Part shown: positions 1 to 9,081 of the stretch, in pieces
Layout: every line of letters starts with the position of its first letter
How positions within the stretch are numbered: position 1 is the stretch's first letter
Origin: Natribacillus halophilus
GTDB taxonomy: Bacteria; Bacillota; Bacilli; Bacillales; Marinococcaceae
Direction: 5' to 3'
DNA length: 64,000 bases
Assembly (NCBI RefSeq): GCF_900100185.1
Contig: NZ_FNEN01000001.1
Coordinates: forward strand, 1-64,000
The notes under the pieces: model-generated
What the model was told of the DNA's origin: nothing
Seen by the model: only the letters and a program-made list of their open reading frames with translations
Database searches by the model: none
Program-made: the position numbers and the translations under genes

Positions 1-10
1 TTTTTAGCAG

Positions 11-96
11 GTAAGAAAGTATAAACCACTTTCTTATCCTGCATAAGTGCAACTAAGGCTTTCGCCAGGCTTGGCGATAAGCCAAGTTTTCTTTAC
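11..96 (-). repeat. Dispersed hairpin repeat, copy 1 (extended form)
   Basis: On the minus strand this reads GTAAAGAAAACTTGG, then a hairpin GGCTTATCGCCA / TGGCGAAAGCC with AGCC loop, then TTAGTTGCACTTAT, followed by a second hairpin with arms AAGAAAGT/ACTTTCTT (11-38). Core is 43-96. Other copies lie near 44.6, 49.7, 50.9 and 61.2 kb. It lies just past the yitT stop. No T tract follows the hairpins, so it is not a simple terminator. Confidence 0.85.
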
Positions 97-107
97 TTTA
101 TTCACTG

Positions 108-971
108 CTAATGAAGACCGCTTTGGAATTTTCCGCCGTGAACTTCCTGGGCGTCCATAACGGTGATGAATGCTTCCTTATCGATTTCAAACACCATAGC
201 TTTTAATTTCATAATTTCCAGGCGGGTCACTACAATATAAAGGATCTCCTTGTCGCTGTGCGTGAACGCCCCGTGGCCGTCCATCACCGTTAATGAGCGC
301 CCCAGGCGGTGAACGACGGCGGAACTCAGTTGTGTATACTTATTGGAAACGATGACGACTGCTTTTGTTTCATCTATTCCCTGAATGACCGCGTCGATCG
401 TTTTCGATGCCACGAAATAGGTGATGACCGACATCATCGCCTGTTCCCAACCGAACACAAACCCGGCCCATGTAAAGATAAAGATGTTGATAAACATGAT
501 GAATTCACCGACGGAAAAAGGGAGATTTTTTGTCAGTAAAATGCCGAGAATTTCTGTTCCGTCAAGCGCGCCGCCGTAGCGAATGACAACACCTATCCCC
601 GCACCGAGGATAAATCCTCCGAACAATGTCGTAATCAAAGGTTCATGAATGAAAGAAGTAAAATGATGAAGCTGTTGCTCTGTGATCGCCAGGACGACAA
701 TACCGTACAGGGACGTCAGAAAAAATGTCGCCCCGACTTGTTTGAGTCCGAAAATTAAAAAAGGGATATTAATGACGAGGACGAGAATACCAAAACCCAG
801 TCCGGTAAGCTCATTTAATATAAGCGAAACACCGATGATACCACCGTCAATGACAGCGTTGGGAATTAAAAACAGCTGAATGGCAATCGCCGTTAATATA
901 GCCCCGACCGTGACCATTATGCTACGATAAGCAAAATGTGCAATCCTATCCCTGCTTTTCGCTGAAAACAT
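108..971 (-). CDS. YitT family membrane protein (DUF161/DUF2179)
   Basis: Integral membrane protein of the YitT family, common in multiple copies in Bacillus; its transport function is not established. About five hydrophobic segments fill the first ~190 residues (for example around TVGAILTAIAIQLFLIP and GGFILGAGIGVVIRYGGALDG). A soluble C-terminal DUF2179 domain follows, with the family-typical GHGAFTHSDKEILY stretch. The ATG at 971 is chosen over the one at 992 because GAGGT lies about 9 nt upstream of it. It is transcribed divergently from dsdA and stands alone. Family assignment is strong; substrate is unknown. Confidence 0.88.
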   Translation of the reverse strand: MFSAKSRDRIAHFAYRSIMVTVGAILTAIAIQLFLIPNAVIDGGIIGVSLILNELTGLGFGILVLVINIPFLIFGLKQVGATFFLTSLYGIVVLAITEQQLHHFTSFIHEPLITTLFGGFILGAGIGVVIRYGGALDGTEILGILLTKNLPFSVGEFIMFINIFIFTWAGFVFGWEQAMMSVITYFVASKTIDAVIQGIDETKAVVIVSNKYTQLSSAVVHRLGRSLTVMDGHGAFTHSDKEILYIVVTRLEIMKLKAMVFEIDKEAFITVMDAQEVHGGKFQSGLH

Positions 972-1158
972 GGCAAATGACCTCGCAAACATCCGTAGAA
1001 TAAAGAGAGCTTTTTGTAGACAAGCCCTCTCTATTAAACATATCGCCGTTGCCTGGAAAACATGACTATCTTTTTTTCTATTCTATCGGAATGCATATAT
1101 TTTTCCTTATCGGCTCATCATTTAATGTGACACCCTTTCCGAAAAGGAGTTTTTTTTT

Positions 1159-2517
1159 ATGAGTACGCAAAATATTCACGGACGTACCCTGGAGGAATGG
1201 ATGAATCTTCATCCTGCGCTGGCGAGAATCGTGAAAGCAAAAGAAGTCGTTTGGTTAAATCCGAAATATCAATCATTGACGGAAAACGCTGGGCAACGCC
1301 CGTTCTCTTTGGAAGATATAAATAAAGCTGCGGCGAGATTGCGACGTTTTCAGCCCCTCATTGCAGAGCTATTTCCGGAAACGACGGCTGACGATGGACT
1401 CATCGAATCGAGCATCATACAAGTACCAAACATGCAATCCGCGTTATCGCAAACGTACAACACGGAAATGCCGGGAAAATTGTGGTTGAAGGCGGATCAC
1501 GATCTGCCGATTGCCGGTTCCATTAAAGCTCGCGGCGGTGTCTATGAAGTTCTGAAGTTCGCGGAACAGCTCGCTGGCGAGAATGGGATGCTTAACGGGA
1601 ATATGGATTACCGCCGGTTGGCGAGCGCGGATGCTCGGCGCTTGTTCAGCCAATACGGGGTCGCCGTCGGTTCAACCGGAAATCTCGGTTTAAGCATCGG
1701 GATCATGGGCGCGAAACTCGGGTTTAGGGCGGAAGTACATATGTCCAGCGATGCCAAGGAATGGAAAAAGGAAAAGCTGAGAAGCGTAGGGGCGACTGTT
1801 GTAGAATACGATGAAGATTTCAGTCAGGCGGTCGCAGAAGGGCGAAAAGCAGCGGAGGAGGACCCTCACGTGCACTTCGTCGATGATGAATGGTCGCGGG
1901 ACCTCTTTATGGGCTATGCTGTTTCCGCTCTACGTATCAAGAGACAGCTGGAAAGGGCTCATATACAAGTGGACCGGGAGCATCCGCTTCTCGTCTATTT
2001 GCCATGCGGCGTCGGCGGGGGGCCCGGAGGGGTGACCTTTGGATTAAAGCAAGTGTTTGGCGATGCGGTTCATTGTTTTTTCGTGGAGCCGACCGAATCG
2101 CCCGCCATGTTCCTCGGTTTACTGACCGGCATGCATGAAAAAGTAGCCGTCGATGATTTTGGCTTGAGCAATCGGACGGCCGCCGATGGATTGGCGGTGG
2201 GAAGACCGTCCGGCATGGTTGGAAAAATCATCGAAACGATGGTAAGCGGCGTGTATACGGTGGATGACGGTCATCTTTATCAACTGCTGCAGCAGTTATG
2301 GGATACCGAAAGCATTTATCTGGAGCCTTCCGCGCTTGCGGGATTTCCGGGTCCTTTTAATCTGCTGGGAACAGCCGCGGGTCAGACGTATTGCGAACAC
2401 CAAGGTATCGACGAGCGAACACTCCAGAAGGCCACTCATCTGCTCTGGGGCACAGGCGGAAGCATGGTCCCGGATGACGTCAAACGAGCGGATTATGAAA
2501 TGGCAAAGCCAAAGTAG
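1159..2517 (+). CDS. dsdA: D-serine ammonia-lyase (D-serine dehydratase)
   Basis: PLP-dependent cytosolic enzyme that deaminates D-serine to pyruvate and ammonia, detoxifying or using D-serine. The 452-residue length fits DsdA. The PLP lysine is K123 in GSIKARGG, and the phosphate-binding glycine loop is seen as CGVGGGPGG. VGSTGNLGLSIG is the fold-type II substrate loop. AAAAGGAG lies about 8 nt before the ATG. There is no adjacent dsdX transporter or dsdC regulator, so it seems monocistronic. It is followed by a 52-bp repeat array rather than a clear terminator. Confidence 0.95.
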   Translation: MSTQNIHGRTLEEWMNLHPALARIVKAKEVVWLNPKYQSLTENAGQRPFSLEDINKAAARLRRFQPLIAELFPETTADDGLIESSIIQVPNMQSALSQTYNTEMPGKLWLKADHDLPIAGSIKARGGVYEVLKFAEQLAGENGMLNGNMDYRRLASADARRLFSQYGVAVGSTGNLGLSIGIMGAKLGFRAEVHMSSDAKEWKKEKLRSVGATVVEYDEDFSQAVAEGRKAAEEDPHVHFVDDEWSRDLFMGYAVSALRIKRQLERAHIQVDREHPLLVYLPCGVGGGPGGVTFGLKQVFGDAVHCFFVEPTESPAMFLGLLTGMHEKVAVDDFGLSNRTAADGLAVGRPSGMVGKIIETMVSGVYTVDDGHLYQLLQQLWDTESIYLEPSALAGFPGPFNLLGTAAGQTYCEHQGIDERTLQKATHLLWGTGGSMVPDDVKRADYEMAKPK

Positions 2518-2611
2518 ATAAAAGAAGGCAATAACCAGTGTAAAATGGCAGGGTAAAGACAAACAAAGTACAAAAATTTATTTAGGGAAATAAACTTCGT
2601 TTTTCCATTTT

Positions 2612-2790
2612 ATGATCCCCCAAACGAAAGCATTGCTCCTCCGAGAGGGATCAGAGGCGCCATGTGATCCCCCAAACGAAAGCATTGCTCCTCCGAGAGG
2701 ATCAGAGGCGCCATGTGAGCCCCTAAACGAAAGCATTGCTCCTCCGAGAGGGATCAGAGGCGTGAAGTGTGATCCCCCAAACGAAGGGCG
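2612..2790 (+). repeat. 52-bp tandem repeat array, ~3.5 units
   Basis: Unit starts (GATCCCCCAAACG) fall at 2614, 2666, 2717 and 2771, a period of 51-54 bp. Each unit carries ATGTGATCCCCCAAACG and CTCCGAGAGGGATCAGA. GGGATCA at the end of one unit and TGATCCC at the start of the next form an inverted repeat, so a hairpin can form at each junction. The rest of the 2518-2916 gap shows no gene. Confidence 0.9.
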
Positions 2791-2916
2791 TAAATATTTT
2801 CGCATTCCCGGGCTTTGACGATATCCCCGGGAAAATGGTTGTCCCTTCTTTTATTATTTAATATACTTTGTTATTATATAATATAATGAACGAACATAAA
2901 CGAGGAGGATCCTCTT

Positions 2917-3477
2917 TTGGTCGCCATTCATGAACAAATCGGAAAAAATTTGCAAAGGCTCCGCAAACGACGGGGATGGACCTTTGACAAAATGGCTGCA
3001 CAAACAGGGATCAGCAAAGGAATGCTTTCGCAAATGGAAAAAGGAGAAACGCAACCGACGGTAACGACCGTCTGGCGGATCGCCACCGGGTTAAATGTCT
3101 CATTTTCGTCTCTGCTTAAACAAGAAGAGCAGATGCTTTCCGTCGTGGAACGAAAGGACACCCCTGATTTGGTGGAAGATGAAGGGCGCTGCCGTCTTTT
3201 TCTGATTTTTCCTTTTGATCCCGAGACTCAATTCGAGACGTACACGATGATCCTGCATCCCGGTGCAAACTACCATTCCCTTCCGCATGCTGAAGGGATA
3301 CGCGAATTCATTACGGTCATTTCAGGGGAATGCGACATCACGATTGCGGAAGAGACAGTCACTTTGGATGAAAAGAAGAGCATGCAATTTTCAGGCAATG
3401 TTCACCATCGTTATGTAAATCGTACAAATGCAGATACAAAGCTGCAAATACTTATGTACTACGCAGAGGAGTATTAA
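2917..3477 (+). CDS. XRE-family regulator with C-terminal cupin
   Basis: Transcriptional regulator with an N-terminal helix-turn-helix (about residues 8-62; IGKNLQRLRKRRGWTFDKMA and GISKGMLSQMEKGETQPT) and a C-terminal cupin beta-barrel (about 105-180; HPGANYHSLPHAEG) that probably senses a small ligand. The start is TTG at 2917, preceded at 8 nt by GAGGAGG. It lies 18 nt upstream of azlC in the same direction. By analogy with similarly organised loci it likely controls the AzlCD exporter, but the effector is not visible from sequence. Confidence 0.88.
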   Translation: MVAIHEQIGKNLQRLRKRRGWTFDKMAAQTGISKGMLSQMEKGETQPTVTTVWRIATGLNVSFSSLLKQEEQMLSVVERKDTPDLVEDEGRCRLFLIFPFDPETQFETYTMILHPGANYHSLPHAEGIREFITVISGECDITIAEETVTLDEKKSMQFSGNVHHRYVNRTNADTKLQILMYYAEEY

Positions 3478-3495
3478 TAAAAAGGACGAAGCAAA

Positions 3496-4227
3496 ATGAG
3501 AGAAGAACAGCTACAGACGACGGCAACGGCCTCTACGTATACAGAAGCATACTGGCAAGGGATGAAGCTGGCCGCTCCGGTGATGCTCGGCTATTTGCCG
3601 ATCGCGATTTCCTTTGGCGTACTGGCTGTGCAAACAGGGATGTCTTTTTTTCACTCCGTCTTGATGTCGATGCTTGTTTATGCCGGTGCCAGCCAGTTTA
3701 TGGCTGTGAATATGTTGGCGATTGGGGCTGTCGGCATCGAAATCGTGTTGGCGACGTTTGTATTAAATCTACGTCATTTTGTGATGAGTCTATCTCTTTT
3801 CAGTAGTCTGCAACACATTCCGAAACGGTGGCAAGCGGTGCTTGCCCACGGGATCACGGATGAAAGCTTCGCGCTTGCGTCCCTGAAACGCAAAACCCTT
3901 GGAGAGCATCCGTCCGCGGCGATTTTTGCAGGTATGTTTTCCGGCGCTTTAGGCATGTGGTTAATCGGCACGATCGCCGGCGCATTGATCGGAAATGTCG
4001 TGCCGCCGGCTTTAAGCGCGAGTATGGGGATCGCGTTATATGCGTTGTTTATCGGGTTGCTCGTCCCGGCTATTCGCGCACACTGGAAAGTAGGTATCGT
4101 CGCCCTGGCAAGCGCGGGTCTTTGCTGGCTTTTTTCTTTGTATTTGTCCGAAGGCTGGGCGATCGTGCTGGCGACAGTGATTGGCAGTTTCACCGGTGTG
4201 TGGGTGCTTGAGGAGGATGACAAATGA
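3496..4227 (+). CDS. azlC: AzlC family branched-chain amino acid exporter, large subunit
   Basis: Membrane subunit of an AzlCD (LivHM-type) two-component exporter for branched-chain amino acids or analogues. The 243-residue protein has the AzlC hallmarks GYLPIAISFGVLAV near the N-terminus, YAGASQFMAV, and the LRHFVMSLSL motif, within about seven hydrophobic segments. It overlaps azlD by 4 bp (ATGA), which implies translational coupling, and follows the XRE-cupin gene closely. Substrate specificity is inferred from the family; some homologues export other amino acids. Confidence 0.9.
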   Translation: MREEQLQTTATASTYTEAYWQGMKLAAPVMLGYLPIAISFGVLAVQTGMSFFHSVLMSMLVYAGASQFMAVNMLAIGAVGIEIVLATFVLNLRHFVMSLSLFSSLQHIPKRWQAVLAHGITDESFALASLKRKTLGEHPSAAIFAGMFSGALGMWLIGTIAGALIGNVVPPALSASMGIALYALFIGLLVPAIRAHWKVGIVALASAGLCWLFSLYLSEGWAIVLATVIGSFTGVWVLEEDDK

Positions 4228-4523
4228 CTGTGACACTTATTATTGTCGGCATGGCGATCGCGACGTATTTGCCGAGGGTTTTGCCGGTATTCATTATGGA
4301 TCGCATTCACTTTCCGGCGTGGGTGAATAAATGGCTGCAGGCGATTCCGTATGCCGCCCTCGGCGCCTTGATCGTCCCCGGTATTTTCACCGTGGAACCG
4401 GGAGCACCGCTCGTCGGTGTGATCGGCGGTTTGGTCGCGGCGGTTATCGCTTATTTCAGAGGTCATATTATGATCGTGATTATTGCCGCGATCGCGGTGG
4501 TATATGTTATACAGAGGTTTTAG
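4224..4523 (+). CDS. azlD: AzlD family small exporter subunit
   Basis: 99-residue hydrophobic partner of AzlC with about four membrane segments. The AzlD signature region is TYLPRVLPVFIMDR, followed by WLQAIPYAALGALIVPG. The start overlaps the azlC stop (ATGA). A GAGGATGA ribosome site lies inside the azlC end. Its stop TAG shares its G with a possible GTG start of the next gene, so all genes from the regulator to fetB may be one transcript. Confidence 0.9.
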   Translation: MTVTLIIVGMAIATYLPRVLPVFIMDRIHFPAWVNKWLQAIPYAALGALIVPGIFTVEPGAPLVGVIGGLVAAVIAYFRGHIMIVIIAAIAVVYVIQRF

Positions 4524-5242
4524 TGGAGGTGGTCGCTATCAACGAGGGTCAATCGCTCATTCGTATGGAAAATGTAAGCACGGCCATATTAAAAAATATC
4601 TTCCTACATGTGAAAAAAGGAGAAATCATCACGTTAATCGGCTCATCCGGTGCCGGTAAAAGCAGTTTGCTTATGCTTTTAAACCGCTTAAACGACCCTG
4701 ATGAAGGTACGATTACATACCGAGGACAGGATGTGAACAGCTACGACATTCCCGCGCTCAGAAAATCGATAGGTATGGTTTTGCAGTCTTCCTCGCTGTT
4801 TGACGGGACGGTCGAAGATAACCTTGCGTATGGGCCGAAAATATTTAATGAATGGGATGAGAAGATGGGCGAAGAACTGTTGCAAAATGTGCAACTTCCC
4901 ACGTCCTATTTGCAGCGTCCAGTGGATGAACTTTCCGGAGGCGAACAGCAGCGGGTCGCTTTTGCCCGGACGCTCGCCAATCGCCCGGACATTTTGCTCC
5001 TCGATGAGGTTACCAGTGCCGTTGATTTAAAGAATGTCGAGTTGATTGAAGATTTTTTGTCAAGGATCGTACCTGAACGCGTACAGGCCATTCTCATGGT
5101 GACCCATGACGTTGCGCAGGCAAGGAGACTCGGGAATCGAACGATTTTTATGGATCAAGGCAAAATCGTCGAGGAAGGGAAAACGAGCGATTTATTCGCA
5201 AACCCACAAACCGAACAACTGCAATATTTCCTAAAGGAGTGA
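4523..5242 (+). CDS. fetA: ABC transporter ATPase, FetA/YbbL type
   Basis: ATP-binding subunit working with the UPF0014 permease directly downstream; the E. coli FetAB pair exports iron. Walker A GSSGAGKSS, signature LSGGEQQRVAFAR, Walker B ILLLDEVTSAVD and the switch histidine MVTHD are intact. The start is uncertain: GTG 4523 overlaps the azlD stop and GTG 4529 is also in frame, yet the best ribosome site GGAGGT (4525-4530) is 7 nt before an in-frame ATC at 4538. The longer reading begun at 4331 belongs to another frame of azlD. It ends 3 bp before fetB. Confidence 0.87.
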   Translation: MEVVAINEGQSLIRMENVSTAILKNIFLHVKKGEIITLIGSSGAGKSSLLMLLNRLNDPDEGTITYRGQDVNSYDIPALRKSIGMVLQSSSLFDGTVEDNLAYGPKIFNEWDEKMGEELLQNVQLPTSYLQRPVDELSGGEQQRVAFARTLANRPDILLLDEVTSAVDLKNVELIEDFLSRIVPERVQAILMVTHDVAQARRLGNRTIFMDQGKIVEEGKTSDLFANPQTEQLQYFLKE

Positions 5243-5245
5243 GTG

Positions 5246-6022
5246 ATGGCACCGGAAATTTCAAATCTATCGATGTTTTTTCTCATTTTCTTCGTCCTCA
5301 TCCCTGTTTCCCTTTCGTACATATACGCCCTTGGGTTGAGCGGGTCCATTGTCTGGTCATCGTTTCGGGGTATCGTGCAGCTATTTCTCATCGGTTATGT
5401 GCTAACCTATTTATTTTCACTGTCCCCGCCCATCGGGATCAGCATTATGCTGGCTGTTATGATCGCTGTAGCATCCCTGCACGCGAGTAAAAAGGGGCAG
5501 GGCATTCCGTTTGTGCGCGTGATTATTTTCGGCATCATCGTTGGGATCGCTCTTTTGATTTTAGCGATGTGGCTCGGTTTTGACATGATCGACTTCCAGC
5601 CGGACCAGGTGATACCGATGAGCGGCATGGTGATCGGAAACAGTATGGTGGCGATCGGGCTCGCGCTGGAACGGATGAAAAGCGAGTTCAGGGAATCCCG
5701 GGGAAAAATCGTCGCGGCCCTCGCACTAGGGGCACAACCGCAACAAGCGTCCACGATTCTCATTCGCAAGATCGTAAAAGCCGCGATGATTCCGAATGTC
5801 GACGGACTGAAGACGGTGGGTCTCGTGCAATTGCCGGGGATGATGACCGGACTCATTTTAGGCGGCGTGCCGCCCATAGAGGCGATTCGCTATCAAATCG
5901 TGATCTCTCTCAGCATTTTTACATCCGTCTCATTGGCGGCGATGGTGGCTACGATTATTTTCTACCGTTTCTTTTTTAATAAACAGATGCAGCTGGCTGA
6001 AATGAAAAATGATGAGGCATAA
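5246..6022 (+). CDS. fetB: UPF0014 permease, FetB/YbbM type
   Basis: Membrane subunit of the FetAB-type exporter, probably of iron or another metal. About seven hydrophobic segments; family-typical motifs are SFRGIVQLFLIGYVL, the GNSMVAIGLALERM region and LPGMMTGLILGG near the C-terminus. AAAGGAG (5233-5239) sits 6 nt before ATG 5246, which is preferred over GTG 5243. The catalase gene follows about 100 bp later; iron export next to peroxide defence is a sensible pairing, though co-regulation is inference. Confidence 0.88.
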   Translation: MAPEISNLSMFFLIFFVLIPVSLSYIYALGLSGSIVWSSFRGIVQLFLIGYVLTYLFSLSPPIGISIMLAVMIAVASLHASKKGQGIPFVRVIIFGIIVGIALLILAMWLGFDMIDFQPDQVIPMSGMVIGNSMVAIGLALERMKSEFRESRGKIVAALALGAQPQQASTILIRKIVKAAMIPNVDGLKTVGLVQLPGMMTGLILGGVPPIEAIRYQIVISLSIFTSVSLAAMVATIIFYRFFFNKQMQLAEMKNDEA

Positions 6023-6119
6023 GACGAGGTGCTCGGCTTGTGCTTTTTTTTGCATACGGAGAAAGATTTAGGGAGACGCTATAGGGAGTTATGGCACTTT
6101 GAAAGGAGAGTATCATATC

Positions 6120-7742
6120 ATGCAAAACGAAGATAAAAAACCGTCATACGGAGTAAATGTATCGGGAGAGGGGGATGCGTTGGACAAACGAAAAGCGGAA
6201 AACGAAAAAGAAGATACGCTCACGGATCGCCAGGGCCATCCGATCACGGATAATCAAAATATGACAACCGTCGGCAATCGTGGCCCTACGACGCTGGAAA
6301 ACTACGAGTTTCTCGAAAAAATGAGTCATTTTGATCGCGAGCGGATCCCTGAACGGGTCGTACATGCCCGGGGTGCCGGGGCGCACGGGTATTTTCAATC
6401 CTATGGAAAAGTAGGCGAGGACCCGATTTCCAAGTACACGAGGGCGAAGGTGTTTACGAATACAGAGGTTGAAACGCCGGTTTTTGTCCGCTTCTCCACC
6501 GTTATCCACGGAAATCATTCCCCGGAAACACAACGGGACCCGCGTGGGTTTGCCGTCAAATTTTACACCGAGGACGGCAACTGGGATTTGGTCGGCAACA
6601 ACTTAAAGATTTTTTTCATTCGCGATGCGATCAAGTTTCCCGATGTCATTCACGCGCTGAAGCCGGATCCGGTCACCAATCGCCAGGATCCGAGACGGAT
6701 TTTTGATTTCATGGCCAGCTCTCCCGAGTCTACCCATATGATCACATTTTTGTTTTCGCCATGGGGGATTCCGGCCAATTACCGGCATATGCAAGGCTCC
6801 GGTGTGAACACGTACAAATGGGTCAATGATGAAGGGGAAGCAGTATTGGTGAAATACCATTGGGAGCCGGTGCAAGGGATTAAAAATCTGACGCAGGAAG
6901 AAGCGGACCATATTCAAGGGTTAAACTTTAACCACGCGACCCAGGATTTGTATGAAGCGATTGAAAACGGCGATTATCCGGAATGGGAGCTGTACGTCCA
7001 GATTATGGAGGACGGTGAACATACCGAGCTTGATTTTGATCCGCTCGATGACACGAAGCTCTGGTACAAAGATCAATTCCCGTGGCATAAGGTAGGCAAA
7101 ATGACCTTGAATAAAAATCCGGAAAATTATTTTGCCGAGGTCGAGCAATCTTCTTTTGGAACGGGTGTCCTCGTCGATGGGCTTGATTTTTCCGATGACA
7201 AAATGTTGCAAGGGCGCACCTTTTCCTATTCGGACACGCAGAGATACCGGGTGGGACCGAACTATCTGCAGCTTCCTATCAATGCGCCAAAGAAGCACCT
7301 CGGTACGAATCAACGGGATGGGCAAATGACATATCACGTTGATAATCCCCCCGGGAATGACCCTCATATTAATTATGAACCTTCGATGATGGGGGGACTA
7401 AAAGAAGCCAAACAGAAAAGAGAACCTCATGAACCGCATGTAAGCGGAGAAGTTAAAAAAGAGGCGATCGATCGGAAAAATCATTTTGGACAAGCCGGAG
7501 AAACGTGGCGGCGGTTTAATGAACGGGAAAAGAGCGATTTGATTGCCAACCTGTCTACGGCGCTCGCCGATGCGGACGAATCCATTCAAAAGCAAATGAT
7601 CAAGCATATGTCAGAAGGTGATTCGGAATATGGCCGGCGCCTGCAGGAAGGCATTGAACATGCACACTCATCGGTGAATGAAAAACAAGAAGATGCCGTC
7701 CTCGATGCCGAACGCATGGGTGATGTATCCGACCCGTATTAA
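6120..7742 (+). CDS. Haem catalase
   Basis: Clade-3-like monofunctional catalase that dismutates hydrogen peroxide. The distal histidine is H82 in [11 protein letters not shown]; the family asparagine lies in the [11 protein letters not shown] stretch, and the proximal haem ligand motif RxxxY is in [16 protein letters not shown] 6120 is used, with AAAGGAG about 12 nt upstream; the in-frame TTG at 6099 overlaps that site. The 540 residues include a polar C-terminal extension resembling B. subtilis KatX in length. A terminator follows immediately. Confidence 0.95.
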   Translation: MQNEDKKPSYGVNVSGEGDALDKRKAENEKEDTLTDRQGHPITDNQNMTTVGNRGPTTLENYEFLEKMSHFDRERIPERVVHARGAGAHGYFQSYGKVGEDPISKYTRAKVFTNTEVETPVFVRFSTVIHGNHSPETQRDPRGFAVKFYTEDGNWDLVGNNLKIFFIRDAIKFPDVIHALKPDPVTNRQDPRRIFDFMASSPESTHMITFLFSPWGIPANYRHMQGSGVNTYKWVNDEGEAVLVKYHWEPVQGIKNLTQEEADHIQGLNFNHATQDLYEAIENGDYPEWELYVQIMEDGEHTELDFDPLDDTKLWYKDQFPWHKVGKMTLNKNPENYFAEVEQSSFGTGVLVDGLDFSDDKMLQGRTFSYSDTQRYRVGPNYLQLPINAPKKHLGTNQRDGQMTYHVDNPPGNDPHINYEPSMMGGLKEAKQKREPHEPHVSGEVKKEAIDRKNHFGQAGETWRRFNEREKSDLIANLSTALADADESIQKQMIKHMSEGDSEYGRRLQEGIEHAHSSVNEKQEDAVLDAERMGDVSDPY

Positions 7743-7755
7743 TTGGGGGAATGAA

Positions 7756-7790
7756 GCGGGCAAGAGGAGTATTCTCTGCCCGCTTTTGCG
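7756..7790 (+). terminator. Rho-independent terminator after catalase
   Basis: Hairpin arms GCGGGCA / TGCCCGC followed by TTTT, 14 bp past the catalase stop. Confidence 0.85.
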
Positions 7791-7840
7791 TGTATTATTA
7801 TAAGGAACGGAGAAAAAATCCAAGTGTTATAATAAACGGA

Positions 7841-8005
7841 GATCGCCGATAAAACCGAGATTTCGCTGATAAATGGACGAGGTCGCCGATAAAATTAAAA
7901 TGTCGCTGTTAAAACGATTCATCATTTCGAATTTATCAGCGTGATCCATCGATAACATGCACCTAAAGGTGGATCGTCGATAAATTTTAGAGGTCGCTGG
8001 TAAAA
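7841..8005. repeat. 20-bp-period repeat array
   Basis: The motif TCGCYGATAAAA recurs at about 7843, 7863, 7883, 7903 and again near 7973 and 7993, giving 20-bp steps. One inverted unit (TTTATCAGCG, ~7932) lies in the middle. The 7743-8074 interval has no gene besides two terminators and this array. Confidence 0.8.
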
Positions 8006-8032
8006 ATAAAATTTCACGTACCGTAATATAAT

Positions 8033-8069
8033 AAAAAAACACGACACCACCATAAAAGGAGTGCCGTGT
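8033..8069 (-). terminator. Terminator of the polysaccharide deacetylase gene
   Basis: On the minus strand an imperfect hairpin ACACGGCAC...GTGTCGTGT is followed by TTTTTTT. Confidence 0.75.
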
Positions 8070-8074
8070 AATGA

Positions 8075-8980
8075 TTACCTATAAGCAGGAATGTCCAACA
8101 ATTCATCAACCGTGACAAATTCCACGTCATCTTCCTGTAAAGCCGGAATGACCTTATCCAGGGCATCTACCGTTACCATTAACCCCTCATCGCCTTCAAG
8201 ACCGGCGCTATGCTGTAACACGATCGCCCCGTAGGAAATATCGCTGAGAATGTTATCGGCAACTTCCTCCACCTCGAGATCTTTCCAATCTAAAGAATCC
8301 TGGGACCAAATGATGTTCGAGTAATCCAATTCATCCATAATCTGAACATGATCTTCAGTCTGTGCTCCATATGGGGGACGAAACAACCGCACTTCTTCCC
8401 CAGTAACATCCTGGAGAGCGGTTTCGGTACGATTGATTTGTTGTTCAGCATCTTCATAGGAAATCTCAGGAAATTCGGGGTGATTCCAGCTATGGTTAGC
8501 TACGACATGTCCTTCATCAAGAATGCGCTCAACGACTTCGGGGTGAGCTTCGACGCGTTCACCAATCAGGAAAAAAGTTGCTTCAATATCGTATTCATTC
8601 AATTTATCCAGGACAGCCGGAGTAACGACGTCGTCGGGACCGTCATCAAAAGTCAAAGCCACGTTTCTTTCTTCCGATGGACCTTGTAGAGTTACAATAT
8701 CGGGAAATGTATTGTGCAATTCAACATTGCTGACCGGATTGGGATCGCGTACGTCCCTTTCCGAGCCTCCTTGCATTTCAGGCGTCGTATCATACTGTAC
8801 GGTGTTGATCTCATCTTCATCCAGGGGATATTCTTCAGGACTCGGTTCTTCTGTATCCTCAGCTGGTCCCTGCCCTTCATCACCAGTGGTCCCCGGATCT
8901 TCCGCTACATTATTACAACCTACGACCAAGTCCGTCAACAATAGCTGTGTCAGAAAAAACATCGGTAGTTTTTTTCTCAT
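8075..8980 (-). CDS. Polysaccharide deacetylase (NodB domain) lipoprotein
   Basis: Secreted, lipid-anchored carbohydrate esterase family 4 enzyme that probably removes acetyl groups from peptidoglycan or another glycan. The N-terminus MRKKLPMFFL...LVVGC is a signal peptide with lipobox; GGAGGT lies about 7 nt upstream of this ATG, so the longer reading from 9082 is not used. An acidic linker follows (about residues 28-75), then the NodB domain with TFDDGPDD, the metal-binding NHSWNHPE and RPPYGA motifs. It ends a convergent region and has its own terminator. The substrate cannot be fixed from sequence. Confidence 0.92.
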   Translation of the reverse strand: MRKKLPMFFLTQLLLTDLVVGCNNVAEDPGTTGDEGQGPAEDTEEPSPEEYPLDEDEINTVQYDTTPEMQGGSERDVRDPNPVSNVELHNTFPDIVTLQGPSEERNVALTFDDGPDDVVTPAVLDKLNEYDIEATFFLIGERVEAHPEVVERILDEGHVVANHSWNHPEFPEISYEDAEQQINRTETALQDVTGEEVRLFRPPYGAQTEDHVQIMDELDYSNIIWSQDSLDWKDLEVEEVADNILSDISYGAIVLQHSAGLEGDEGLMVTVDALDKVIPALQEDDVEFVTVDELLDIPAYR

Positions 8981-9045
8981 CGTGCCACCTCCATAGTTAC
9001 GTACCCTAGGGTTTGTATTTGTAGTAAAATTATTCGGTGAGAACG

Positions 9046-9079
9046 AAAATGAGCAGCGTAGTATTACGCCGCTCATTTT
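9046..9079 (-). terminator. Terminator after the BCCT carrier
   Basis: Near-perfect hairpin AAAATGAGC-GCGTA / TACGC-GCTCATTTT directly after the stop codon at 9082; T-rich on both ends. Confidence 0.8.
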
Positions 9080-9081
9080 CA

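Noticed and set aside
11-38. Hairpin of repeat copy 1 as the yitT terminator
   Set aside because: The stem is good, but on the transcript strand it is followed by A residues, not T; it is also part of the mobile repeat.
2612-2790. CRISPR array
   Set aside because: Units are directly adjacent with no unique spacers and no cas genes; the same holds for the other arrays.
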